This document shows, piece by piece, positions 6,284-11,948 of a DNA stretch of 12,569 nucleotides (positions are counted from its first letter, which is position 1; the number at the start of each line of letters is the position of its first letter). A program made the position numbers and the translations under genes. The notes beneath the pieces were generated by a model. That model was given only the letters and a program-made list of their open reading frames with translations, was not told the DNA's origin and did no database searches. The DNA comes from Nitrososphaerota archaeon (GTDB lineage Archaea; Thermoproteota; Nitrososphaeria; Nitrososphaerales; Nitrosopumilaceae), in assembly GCA_002730325.1 (NCBI GenBank), contig PBZV01000028.1, forward strand, positions 9,197 through 21,765, written 5' to 3'.

Positions 6284-8101
6284 TTGTCAAAAATTGTTGT
6301 TGATACTAGTGTGATTATTAATGGTCAATTAATTGCGCGTATAGAGGCCGGCTCCATACGAAATTCTGAAATTATTATTCCTCAGGCTGTATTTGATGAG
6401 TTACAATCCCAAGCATCTGGCAAAAAAGAACAAGGGTTTGTAGGATTAGAAAAAATCAAAAAACTAAAAGAATTATCTGGTAGTTTTGGATTAGATGTAG
6501 TTACAAAAGGAAACCATCCCTCTAATGATGATATTAAATTTGCATCTAGTGGTCGAATTGATGCTCTTATTACAGATGTGGCGAAACAAAACGATGCAAT
6601 TCTTTACACTTCTGATAAAGTACAATATTTAGTTGCACAGGCAAAAGATGTAGAATCTATCTTTCTTAAACCCGAAATTAAACATGAATCATTAGAATTC
6701 TTAAAATTTTTTGATGAACAAACAATGAGTATTCATCTTAAAGAAAATCAACATCCTTTGGGGAAAAGAGGTAAACCTGGTAGTTTTTTGTTAACTAAAC
6801 TTGGTGATGAAGTTCTTTCACGAGATTATTTGGAGATGATCTCCACTCAAATATTTGACGTTACTCGAATTTCTGATTCTAGTACTGTTGAAATTTCAAA
6901 AAATGGGGCATCTGTAATTCAACATGATGATTATAGAATTGCTATTACGCATCCTCCGTTTTCAGAATCCTTTGAAATTACTATTGTGCATCCAATTGTA
7001 AAGTTGTCTTTAGATGACTATTCAATTTCTGAAAAATTAATGGAACGTTTTTCTGATAGAGCTGAAGGTATTCTAATTTCTGGTGCTCCTGGTTCTGGAA
7101 AAAGTACTTTGGCATCGGGACTTGCAAATTTTTACCATTCTGGCGGAAAAATTGTTAAAACATTTGAATCTCCACGTGATTTACAAGTTAATTCTGGAAT
7201 TACTCAATACAGTAAATTAGATGGAAGTTTTGATAATACTGCAGATATTTTATTACTGGTTCGCCCTGATTATACCATTTTTGATGAAGTAAGGCGTAGA
7301 GAAGATTTTAGGACTTTTGCTGATTTACGATTAACTGGAGTTGGAATGGTTGGGGTGGTTCATGCAAACTCCCCATTGGATGCAATTCAGCGATTTATTG
7401 GAAAAATTGAACTTGGAATAATTCCTAATGTTTTGGATACTGTAGTATTTGTAAAAGATGGACAAATTGAAAAGGTCTATGATTTAGAATTAAAGGTAAA
7501 AGTGCCTACTGGAATGACTGAATCTGATTTAGCAAGACCTGTTATTGAAATCAGAAATTTTGCAGATAATGTATTGGAACATGAAATCTATACGTTTGGA
7601 GAAGAAAATGTAATTGTCCCTGTTGCAAAAAGAGTTCAAAAAGTTGGAATAGAAAAACTTGCAGAAGACAAAATCAAGGATACTTTCAAAAGATATGATC
7701 CTCGTGCACAAGTTGAAATTTTATCTGATAACAGAGTTAAAGTGATAGTTGATGAACAATACATTCCATCTATAATTGGTAGAGGTGGATCAAACATTAG
7801 TGAAATTGAAAAATCTCTTCAAATTCATGTTGATGTTGTTCAAAAAGATCCTGAATCTCAAAACACTTTTCATGATTTACCATTTACTTTTTCAGAATCA
7901 AAGACCTCATTACTCCTAACTGTTGATAGGGAATTCACTTCTATGCATGCTGATGTTTATGTTGATGGCAAATATGTGACATCTGTAAGAATTGGGAAGA
8001 AAGGCCAAATTAAAATCCCTAAACGTTCTGATATTGCAAGAAATCTTTTACAGACTGCTTCATCTCAAAATGATATTAAATTATTTCTTAAAGATTTTTA
8101 A
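6284..8101 (+). CDS. PINA-type PIN domain + PilT-like ATPase + KH domain protein (605 aa)
   Basis: Three domains are visible. An N-terminal PIN domain (about 1-125) carries acidic residues Asp7, Glu39, Asp93/Asp98 and Asp111. A PilT/VirB11-type ATPase (about 225-400) carries Walker A GAPGSGKST (267-275) and Walker B YTIFDEVRR (330-338), followed by GVGMVGVVHANSP. A C-terminal KH domain (about 470-520) carries the GxxG loop IIGRGGSNI (497-505). This is the architecture of archaeal PINA. The Sulfolobus islandicus member is reported as a hexameric ATPase that binds the Holliday-junction resolvase Hjc and promotes branch migration. DNA recombination and repair is the likely role; RNA work through the KH and PIN parts is an alternative. 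The TTG start at 6284 is chosen because the PIN core (KIVVDTSVIING) begins immediately. Confidence 0.92.
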   Translation: MSKIVVDTSVIINGQLIARIEAGSIRNSEIIIPQAVFDELQSQASGKKEQGFVGLEKIKKLKELSGSFGLDVVTKGNHPSNDDIKFASSGRIDALITDVAKQNDAILYTSDKVQYLVAQAKDVESIFLKPEIKHESLEFLKFFDEQTMSIHLKENQHPLGKRGKPGSFLLTKLGDEVLSRDYLEMISTQIFDVTRISDSSTVEISKNGASVIQHDDYRIAITHPPFSESFEITIVHPIVKLSLDDYSISEKLMERFSDRAEGILISGAPGSGKSTLASGLANFYHSGGKIVKTFESPRDLQVNSGITQYSKLDGSFDNTADILLLVRPDYTIFDEVRRREDFRTFADLRLTGVGMVGVVHANSPLDAIQRFIGKIELGIIPNVLDTVVFVKDGQIEKVYDLELKVKVPTGMTESDLARPVIEIRNFADNVLEHEIYTFGEENVIVPVAKRVQKVGIEKLAEDKIKDTFKRYDPRAQVEILSDNRVKVIVDEQYIPSIIGRGGSNISEIEKSLQIHVDVVQKDPESQNTFHDLPFTFSESKTSLLLTVDREFTSMHADVYVDGKYVTSVRIGKKGQIKIPKRSDIARNLLQTASSQNDIKLFLKDF

Positions 8102-8181
8102 TTTGTCAATTTTGATTACTTAAATTACTATTTTATGCCTAGGAATTGAAATTTTCAGAATAATTAAGTAGCCAAACAAAG

Positions 8182-8310
8182 TATTCTAAAAAAAATGGAA
8201 AAAAATGTCTTTGCTGTGGGTGAGTCTTTCAATCTACAACAAACAAATGTTGTGATGAAACTTGCATTGAATGCCATGTCAATCCAACTGTAAATTGTCC
8301 AAATGCTTAA
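8182..8310 (+). pseudogene. degenerate or frameshifted Cys-rich mini zinc-binding protein
   Basis: One frame reads YSKKNGKKCLCCG, then TGA at 8221-8223, and continues open to TAA at 8308-8310 with KCCDETCIECHVNPTVNCPNA. The two Cys-rich halves (C-x-C-C and C-C-x3-C-x2-C-H) look like the two knuckles of one zinc ribbon. The linking segment makes better sense in the +1 frame (GESFNLQQTN, about 8218-8246). A single extra G in the GGG at 8218-8220 and a compensating lost base near 8246 would restore one continuous protein of about 40 residues. No good start codon is in frame (TAT at 8182). It is therefore either a decayed gene or carries two sequence errors. The alternative reading from ATG 8195 (32 residues, no Cys) is less convincing. 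Confidence 0.4.
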
Positions 8311-8366
8311 GAAAAACTTTCAACAAAAAATATCTCGATTACAATTTGTCAAATGACATCAATACC

Positions 8367-8377
8367 CTTAAGTTAAT
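8367..8377 (+). promoter_or_regulatory. candidate box A for the small membrane protein gene
   Basis: CTTAAGTTAAT is centred about 25 bases before the TTG at 8396, the expected spacing for a leaderless archaeal promoter. It follows AATACCC, a motif also seen before two other genes. Confidence 0.3.
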
Positions 8378-8395
8378 AGAAAATTTAGTAGTTTA

Positions 8396-8626
8396 TTGAA
8401 TAAACGACGTGTTGGTTTGGCTTTACTAATTTCATCAACTATTGTTGGAATTATTACTGTAGGTTTTCCATGTACGGAGAATACATGCGATGCAGTATTG
8501 CCACTTTTAGTAATTAGTGGTGTTGGATTTGTTAGTAGCATATTTCTGCTAAATTACAAGGCAAAGCATTCTAAGCGTGACAAAAGTAAATTCAGCAGAA
8601 CTAATGATAAATCCTGGGATACTTGA
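8396..8626 (+). CDS. small two-helix membrane protein (76 aa)
   Basis: This is a 76-residue hypothetical membrane protein. After a basic start (NKRR) come a hydrophobic helix (residues about 6-24), a short loop with two Cys (FPCTENTCDA, Cys26 and Cys31), a second helix (about 33-52), and a charged cytoplasmic tail rich in Lys, Arg and Ser (54-76). The positive ends suggest both termini are inside and the Cys loop outside, where the pair could form a disulphide. No family or function was recognised. TTG start at 8396; a box A-like element sits at leaderless spacing and there is no Shine-Dalgarno sequence. It is a single gene, followed by a convergent MntR-type regulator. Confidence 0.7.
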   Translation: MNKRRVGLALLISSTIVGIITVGFPCTENTCDAVLPLLVISGVGFVSSIFLLNYKAKHSKRDKSKFSRTNDKSWDT

Positions 8627-8723
8627 TTATCATTCATCTGATACATCTTCAATTATACATTTCAAATGACTGGAAAAGAGATTTTAATTTTAGATGAATA
8701 TATCATGTATCGATTTAGATTGA

Positions 8724-9188
8724 TCAGAGATTTTTAAAATTATCAATTATCTTTGGGTTTGCTTTTAGAAATGTAATAAATTTCCTTAATTGTTTAATTG
8801 TTTTTGGATTAAGATGATGTTCAATTCCTTCCGTATCTTGATTTGCAGTATCATACCCTACTCCTAAAATTTCAAAGAATTCAAGTAAAATACCATGTTT
8901 TTGTCTTATACCTGCTGCAACTTGTGATCCTTTACTTGTCAAATTAATTCCATGATATTTTTCATATTCTAAAAACCCGTTCTCATCTAATCTTTGAAGC
9001 ATTTTGGTCACACTTGGTGCTTTAACATTCATGTATCTTGAAATATCTAGTGTTGTTGCATATCCTTTCAAATCTACTAATTCTGATATTATCTCTAGAT
9101 AATCTTCCATTCTTGTACTGGAACGTGTTCTTTCTGATTGATGGGCTGCTTTGATTGAATCTAATCTTTTAGAATTTTTATCTTTCAT
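8724..9188 (-). CDS. mntR: DtxR/MntR-family manganese-responsive transcription regulator (154 aa)
   Basis: This metal-dependent DNA-binding repressor has a winged helix (about 28-88, with APSVTKMLQRLDENGFLEYEKYHGI as recognition helix and wing) followed by the dimerisation helices. All six ligands of the Bacillus subtilis MntR binuclear manganese site align with exact spacing: Asp29, Glu32, His98, Glu120, Glu123 and His124, the last three in EGIEHHL. It lacks the SH3-like third domain of DtxR/IdeR, as expected for the MntR type. An N-terminal extension of about 26 Lys/Arg/Ser-rich residues is unusual; Met27 could be an alternative start. The target is unknown, but the 135-base shared region with the divergent gene at 9324 is a natural operator site, and autoregulation is likely. 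Confidence 0.9.
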   Translation of the reverse strand: MKDKNSKRLDSIKAAHQSERTRSSTRMEDYLEIISELVDLKGYATTLDISRYMNVKAPSVTKMLQRLDENGFLEYEKYHGINLTSKGSQVAAGIRQKHGILLEFFEILGVGYDTANQDTEGIEHHLNPKTIKQLRKFITFLKANPKIIDNFKNL

Positions 9189-9213
9189 GGGTTCTTTGTT
9201 TTTGAAGTAGTTC

Positions 9214-9223
9214 TAGTATAATT
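9214..9223 (-). promoter_or_regulatory. candidate box A for the mntR-type gene
   Basis: On the minus strand AATTATACTA is centred about 30 bases before the ATG at 9188. This fits an archaeal TATA box with a 5' leader of only a few bases. It lies in the divergent intergenic region, where an operator would be expected. Confidence 0.35.
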
Positions 9224-9323
9224 GGGTGTCTCTTTCTCCATTTTTTGTTATCCTTTGTTGACTTGTCAGTGATTGTTATTGATCTTTGAATCTTAACTAT
9301 TTTTTTTTAAATTTGAGTGTAGA

Positions 9324-9674
9324 ATGAATGATCCTTTAAAGGCACGACTAGACAAATTAAGAAAAATATCTGAATCTACTAAACGTAGGGCAAATTTGTA
9401 TTCTGATATTGCACAAATGGATAGTTCTCAAACTGCAAGCTCGTTAGGCTCTCTTCAAAAAGCACCTGCTCCTGGAAAAAAACTCCAAAAAATTGGTTTT
9501 TTGATGTTATGGGTACCTGAACCTACTGGAATTACTTGTGCAATTGGTGGCCCAATGATTGTTGCAGGACGTTATCTTGATAAAAAATACAATGGTGCCA
9601 CAATTCATGATATTGGTAAGGCCACCCAAAACACTATGTCCTCAATTAGTGATTTTAAAACAACTGTGATGTAA
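9324..9674 (+). CDS. hypothetical protein with one hydrophobic segment (116 aa)
   Basis: This 116-residue protein has no recognised family. Residues 1-32 are a charged, probably helical segment (NDPLKARLDKLRKISESTKR). Residues 33-55 are a Ser/Ala/Pro/Lys linker. Residues 57-83 (GFLMLWVPEPTGITCAIGGPMIVAGR) are hydrophobic with conserved-looking Pro and Gly, like a single membrane segment or hairpin. A polar tail follows. It probably associates with the membrane, with a cytoplasmic helical N-terminus. It starts with ATG at 9324 and is divergent from the MntR-type regulator, so metal-responsive control is possible but unproven. It looks like a lineage-specific archaeal protein; this is an impression, not a match. 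Confidence 0.7.
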   Translation: MNDPLKARLDKLRKISESTKRRANLYSDIAQMDSSQTASSLGSLQKAPAPGKKLQKIGFLMLWVPEPTGITCAIGGPMIVAGRYLDKKYNGATIHDIGKATQNTMSSISDFKTTVM

Positions 9675-9683
9675 CTATCTTAG

Positions 9684-9692
9684 TTTTTAAAA
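9684..9692 (+). promoter_or_regulatory. candidate box A for the DUF192 gene
   Basis: TTTTTAAAA is centred 26 bases before the GTG at 9714. This is strong leaderless spacing for an archaeal promoter and supports the GTG start. Confidence 0.45.
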
Positions 9693-9713
9693 GGATTAAA
9701 GATATACCAATCT

Positions 9714-10205
9714 GTGACAACTAGAACTCAAGCACTAGTTCCGATTTTCATTGCTGCAGTAATTATTGGTGTTGTTGGTTTAATGTCTATTCCAAGTGAA
9801 AGTAAATTAGAATCTGTTGAGTTTCCTAGAGGCATAATAATGATTGATGATGTTCCACTTGAAGTTCAAATTGCAGATACTGAACCAAGACGTGTTCGTG
9901 GTCTAATGTTTCAAGATCAACTTCCATATGATCAAGGGATGATTTTTGTTTTTGATAAACCTGGACTTTACTCCCTTTGGATGTTGAATATGCAATTCCC
10001 TCTTGATATGATATGGTTTGACGAAGCAGGAAAAATTGTTCATATTGAAAAAGATGTCCCTCCATGCAAAACCCCTTTGGAGATTGCTAGTTGTCAAAGT
10101 ATTGTACCTGAAGGACAAGCAGTTTATGTTCTTGAAGTAACATCTGGATTTGTTGAACAAAATAATGTCACTGTGGATTCCATTCTAAGAATAATCTCAA
10201 TTTAG
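9714..10205 (+). CDS. membrane-anchored DUF192 protein (163 aa)
   Basis: A GTG-initiated protein with an N-terminal signal anchor (hydrophobic residues about 7-25), which should place the rest outside the membrane. Residues 38-162 form a DUF192 domain. Diagnostic stretches are RVRGLMFQDQLPYDQGMIFVF (60-80), the SLWMLNMQFPLDMIWFDEAGKIV block (87-109) and EGQAVYVLEV (133-142). Cys118 and Cys127 flank a loop and may form a disulphide on the cell surface. DUF192 proteins are small secreted or anchored beta-rich proteins of unknown biochemical role found in bacteria and archaea. A box A at 9684-9692 sits at exact leaderless distance. It is followed after 34 bases by a transporter gene with its own promoter. 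Confidence 0.88.
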   Translation: MTTRTQALVPIFIAAVIIGVVGLMSIPSESKLESVEFPRGIIMIDDVPLEVQIADTEPRRVRGLMFQDQLPYDQGMIFVFDKPGLYSLWMLNMQFPLDMIWFDEAGKIVHIEKDVPPCKTPLEIASCQSIVPEGQAVYVLEVTSGFVEQNNVTVDSILRIISI

Positions 10206-10210
10206 AAGCC

Positions 10211-10220
10211 TTAAATTTTA
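10211..10220 (+). promoter_or_regulatory. candidate box A for the TauE/SafE gene
   Basis: TTAAATTTTA is centred about 24-25 bases before the ATG at 10240. It lies in the short gap after the DUF192 gene, suggesting separate transcription of the transporter. Confidence 0.4.
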
Positions 10221-10239
10221 AAAAAAAAGCTAAGATTCG

Positions 10240-11013
10240 ATGATTGATCAATTCTGGTTAATTCTTTTAGGATTTGCCGCAGGTATTTTAGGTTCTATGA
10301 TAGGGCTAGGAGGCGGGATTATAGTAGTTCCAGTATTGACTTTTTTAGGATTCCCTCCTACTGTTGCTGCAAGTAACAGTCTATTTGCAGCATTGAGTAA
10401 TGCTATTGCATCAACAATATCTTATTCTAAACAAAAAAGAATTGAATTTTCGTTAGGTTTAAAGCTTGGATTGTTAACCGTCCCTGGAACTGTTTTAGGA
10501 GCTGTTATTTCATCTGATGTCTCTTCTGAAATCTTTAAAATTTTATTTGGAATAATCTTAGTGTTTTCAGCAGCTTATATTTTTCTTAGAAAAAAATTAG
10601 AGACAAAAGAAAAAACATTATCTAAACAAATGATGGTTTTTGCAATAGGTGCAAGTTTTTTTGCGGGAATTGTTTCTTCCTTTTTCGGAATTGGTGGTGG
10701 AATAATTTTTGTTCCTTTGATGGTTGTAGGAATGGGAATGGCTATGAAAAGAGCTGCTCCAACTTCCCAATTAATTTTATTATTTGCATCATTGTCTGGG
10801 GTTATTGTTCATAGTATTTTGGGACATCCTGATTTTCTTCAAGCTGGCTTATTGGCAATTGGTTCATTTTTTGGTGGATTAGTTGGAGCACGATTATCTT
10901 TAGAGATAAAAGAAAGATATTTACAAATTTTAATTTCAGTTGTAATTTTAATTGCTGCTGGAAAATTATTTATTGATTCACTTTCTGGAAATTCTGGATT
11001 TTTTAGTTTTTAG
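10240..11013 (+). CDS. TauE/SafE-family (DUF81) membrane permease (257 aa)
   Basis: This polytopic membrane protein of the TauE/SafE/YfcA family probably exports small anions such as sulphite, sulphonates or sulphur compounds; the actual substrate cannot be read from sequence. The internal duplication typical of the family is clear: GIGGG-type motifs at GLGGGIIVVP (22-31) and GIGGGIIFVP (150-159), each followed by a Pro/Ser-rich helix (TVAASNSLFAALSNAIAS and KRAAPTSQLILLFASLSG). About eight hydrophobic segments are visible, with a charged central loop at 115-130. It starts with ATG at 10240. The length is normal for the family. The preceding DUF192 gene is close, but each gene has its own box A. 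Confidence 0.92.
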   Translation: MIDQFWLILLGFAAGILGSMIGLGGGIIVVPVLTFLGFPPTVAASNSLFAALSNAIASTISYSKQKRIEFSLGLKLGLLTVPGTVLGAVISSDVSSEIFKILFGIILVFSAAYIFLRKKLETKEKTLSKQMMVFAIGASFFAGIVSSFFGIGGGIIFVPLMVVGMGMAMKRAAPTSQLILLFASLSGVIVHSILGHPDFLQAGLLAIGSFFGGLVGARLSLEIKERYLQILISVVILIAAGKLFIDSLSGNSGFFSF

Positions 11014-11032
11014 CCACAAATTATTTTTCATC

Positions 11033-11044
11033 CTTTTATAGATA
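11033..11044 (+). promoter_or_regulatory. candidate box A for a short transcript
   Basis: CTTTTATAGATA is a good archaeal TATA-like element, but no plus-strand protein gene begins within the expected distance. Initiation would be near 11061-11066, just upstream of a GC-rich hairpin. Confidence 0.3.
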
Positions 11045-11060
11045 TTTTGTAATGAAAATT

Positions 11061-11130
11061 GTTCATTGGATCTTTTGATCTGATAGCGGAGGAGACACGT
11101 CGGCTCCTCTGTATTTGTTTTATTTTTTTA
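11061..11130 (+). ncRNA. candidate small RNA or terminator hairpin
   Basis: In a very AT-rich gap, bases 11086-11112 form a GC-rich patch that folds into a hairpin. GAGGAG (11089-11094) pairs with CTCCTC (11104-11109) around a 9-base loop, and the stem can be extended by a G-C pair flanked by G-U pairs at 11086-11088/11110-11112. A U-rich tail follows (11113-11131, including a run of seven T). A box A 25 bases upstream of 11061 would give a transcript of about 65-70 bases. Read as an RNA gene it is a free-standing small RNA. Read more conservatively, it is the terminator of the transporter gene that ends at 11013. No protein frame of useful length covers it, and no known RNA family was recognised. 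Confidence 0.3.
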
Positions 11131-11151
11131 TAAATTTCTAGATACAAAAAT

Positions 11152-11172
11152 GGCTATTTTGCTAAAATAGCC
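11152..11172 (-). terminator. perfect 9-bp hairpin terminator of the zinc-ribbon gene
   Basis: GGCTATTTT (11152-11160) and AAAATAGCC (11164-11172) are exact complements with a 3-base loop. On the minus strand the hairpin lies 18 bases after the stop of the small zinc-ribbon gene and is followed by ATTTTTG, giving an intrinsic-terminator layout. On the plus strand no T-run follows, so it most likely serves the minus strand. Confidence 0.5.
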
Positions 11173-11190
11173 TGTGTTTGATTTTGGCAA

Positions 11191-11322
11191 TCATCCTGTA
11201 TATTGTCTACATGGATCCATATTTCCCCCATCCACACAACTGATACATAGACGTCCATATGGTTCTTTTAGCACATTATGCTTTTCCACTTCGTGTCCAC
11301 AATCTTTACATTCTTCAGACAT
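11191..11322 (-). CDS. mini zinc-ribbon protein (43 aa)
   Basis: The reverse strand from the ATG at 11322 encodes MSEECKDCGHEVEKHN, then LKEPYGRLCISCVDGG, and ends PCRQYTG before TGA at 11191-11193. Cys5-x2-Cys8 and Cys26-x2-Cys29 form a typical two-knuckle zinc ribbon; Cys38 and His10/His15 are further potential ligands. The role is probably nucleic-acid or protein binding. No specific family was recognised. A hairpin with a T-run follows its stop, and an AT-rich TATA-like element (AAACATATATT on the minus strand, 11363-11382) lies about 41-60 bases upstream, so it looks like a complete single-gene unit. An open frame on the opposite strand here (11174-11362) has low-complexity codons and is only its shadow. 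Confidence 0.65.
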   Translation of the reverse strand: MSEECKDCGHEVEKHNVLKEPYGRLCISCVDGGNMDPCRQYTG

Positions 11323-11362
11323 TACAATTATTGACTTTCATCATACATTAATTATTGGATGA

Positions 11363-11382
11363 AAAAATTGAATATATGTTTA
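11363..11382. repeat. 20-base direct repeat, copy 1
   Basis: AAAAATTGAATATATGTTTA matches copy 2 at 11468-11487 with one mismatch (G/A at position 8), and the copies start exactly 105 bases apart. On the minus strand this copy contains a TATA-like AAACATATATT placed upstream of the zinc-ribbon gene. Confidence 0.45.
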
Positions 11383-11467
11383 TTAATTAAATTTTTTTTT
11401 AACAAATATGTCATTGAGTAGTATTATTTCCAAATTATCTGAAAAATGATTCTAAAACAATTGAATT

Positions 11468-11487
11468 AAAAATTAAATATATGTTTA
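11468..11487. repeat. 20-base direct repeat, copy 2
   Basis: AAAAATTAAATATATGTTTA is the second copy, five bases beyond the stop of the hotdog-protein gene. Between the copies is AT-rich sequence with a run of ten T (11391-11400 region). No ORF is seen between them. Confidence 0.45.
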
Positions 11488-11492
11488 ATAAA

Positions 11493-11945
11493 TCAACGGG
11501 GCGGTTCTTTTTTAATTCTGTAAATATTCTTCTTTGATATGATTATTTTTTCATCATCTTGATCAGTTCCTTCAAAATCTATCATGACTTTCCCAAATTC
11601 TTCATCAATATCTTTTTTTTCTGAAACTGTAAATTTCAATTTTAACACTTGATCTGTATAAAGTGGTTTAAGAAATCGTGTGTTTCTATTCTCCCATTCC
11701 TCATCACCGTCAGTTCCAAGAAAAATTATATCATTTCCATAAATCTGACTTAATCTTGTAAATTCTCCTTCCATTCTTGATAAAATTGCCCTTCCTGAAA
11801 CTAGTTTTTGTTTTTCTTTCTGTTTTTCTTCTAAGAATGCATTTCTTATTCTTGAAAAAGTCAAGTACTCTTCTAATTCTTTATCTGAAATACTGCATGT
11901 GGAAAAAAATGTATCCCCAACTCTAAATTCTGAAAACTTTTTCAA
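11493..11945 (-). CDS. MaoC-like hotdog-fold protein, probably non-catalytic (150 aa)
   Basis: The sequence follows the pattern of a MaoC/(R)-hydratase-type hotdog domain. FRVGDTFFSTCSISDKELEEY (7-27) corresponds to the opening strand and helix, LVSGRAILSRMEGEF (48-62) to the central hot-dog helix, FLKPLYTDQVLKLKFTV (91-107) to the long strand, and a final strand ends with an SKKN segment. The usual catalytic Asp-x4-His (NPIHxD region) is absent; a Lys/Glu-rich helix (35-47) replaces it. It therefore probably binds an acyl-CoA, an acyl carrier or a partner protein without hydrating it. The TTG start at 11945 lies three bases after the stop of the SDR-like gene, indicating an operon and perhaps a complex. 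Fold assignment is moderate; function is unknown. Confidence 0.65.
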   Translation of the reverse strand: MKKFSEFRVGDTFFSTCSISDKELEEYLTFSRIRNAFLEEKQKEKQKLVSGRAILSRMEGEFTRLSQIYGNDIIFLGTDGDEEWENRNTRFLKPLYTDQVLKLKFTVSEKKDIDEEFGKVMIDFEGTDQDDEKIIISKKNIYRIKKEPPR

Positions 11946-11948
11946 TTC

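Noticed and set aside
7529..7711. 60-codon minus-strand ORF opposite the PIN-ATPase gene
   Set aside because: It is a shadow within the ATPase/KH linker coding sequence, with no motif or promoter.
8221..8223. In-frame TGA between Cys-rich halves as a possible selenocysteine codon
   Set aside because: The linker reads better one base over, so frameshifts explain the break. No SECIS-like hairpin was noticed, and I know of no selenocysteine machinery in this kind of archaeon.
8640..8711. GATACAT/ATGTATC inverted repeat around the convergent gene ends
   Set aside because: Only 7 bases with a 58-base spacer in AT-rich DNA; expected by chance and with no adjacent T-run forming a terminator.
8666..8737. 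A 23-codon plus-strand ORF (MTGKEILILDEYIMYRFRLIRDF)
   Set aside because: It is very short, overlaps the 3' end of the mntR-type gene antisense by 14 bases, and has no box A at the right distance. It cannot be separated from chance.
9826..10160. Two minus-strand ORFs opposite the DUF192 gene
   Set aside because: They lie entirely within the conserved DUF192 coding region and show no domain pattern of their own.
11174..11362. 62-codon plus-strand ORF
   Set aside because: It is the complement of the 43-residue zinc-ribbon gene, which has regular CxxC motifs, a promoter-like element and a terminator; the plus-strand product has no recognisable features.
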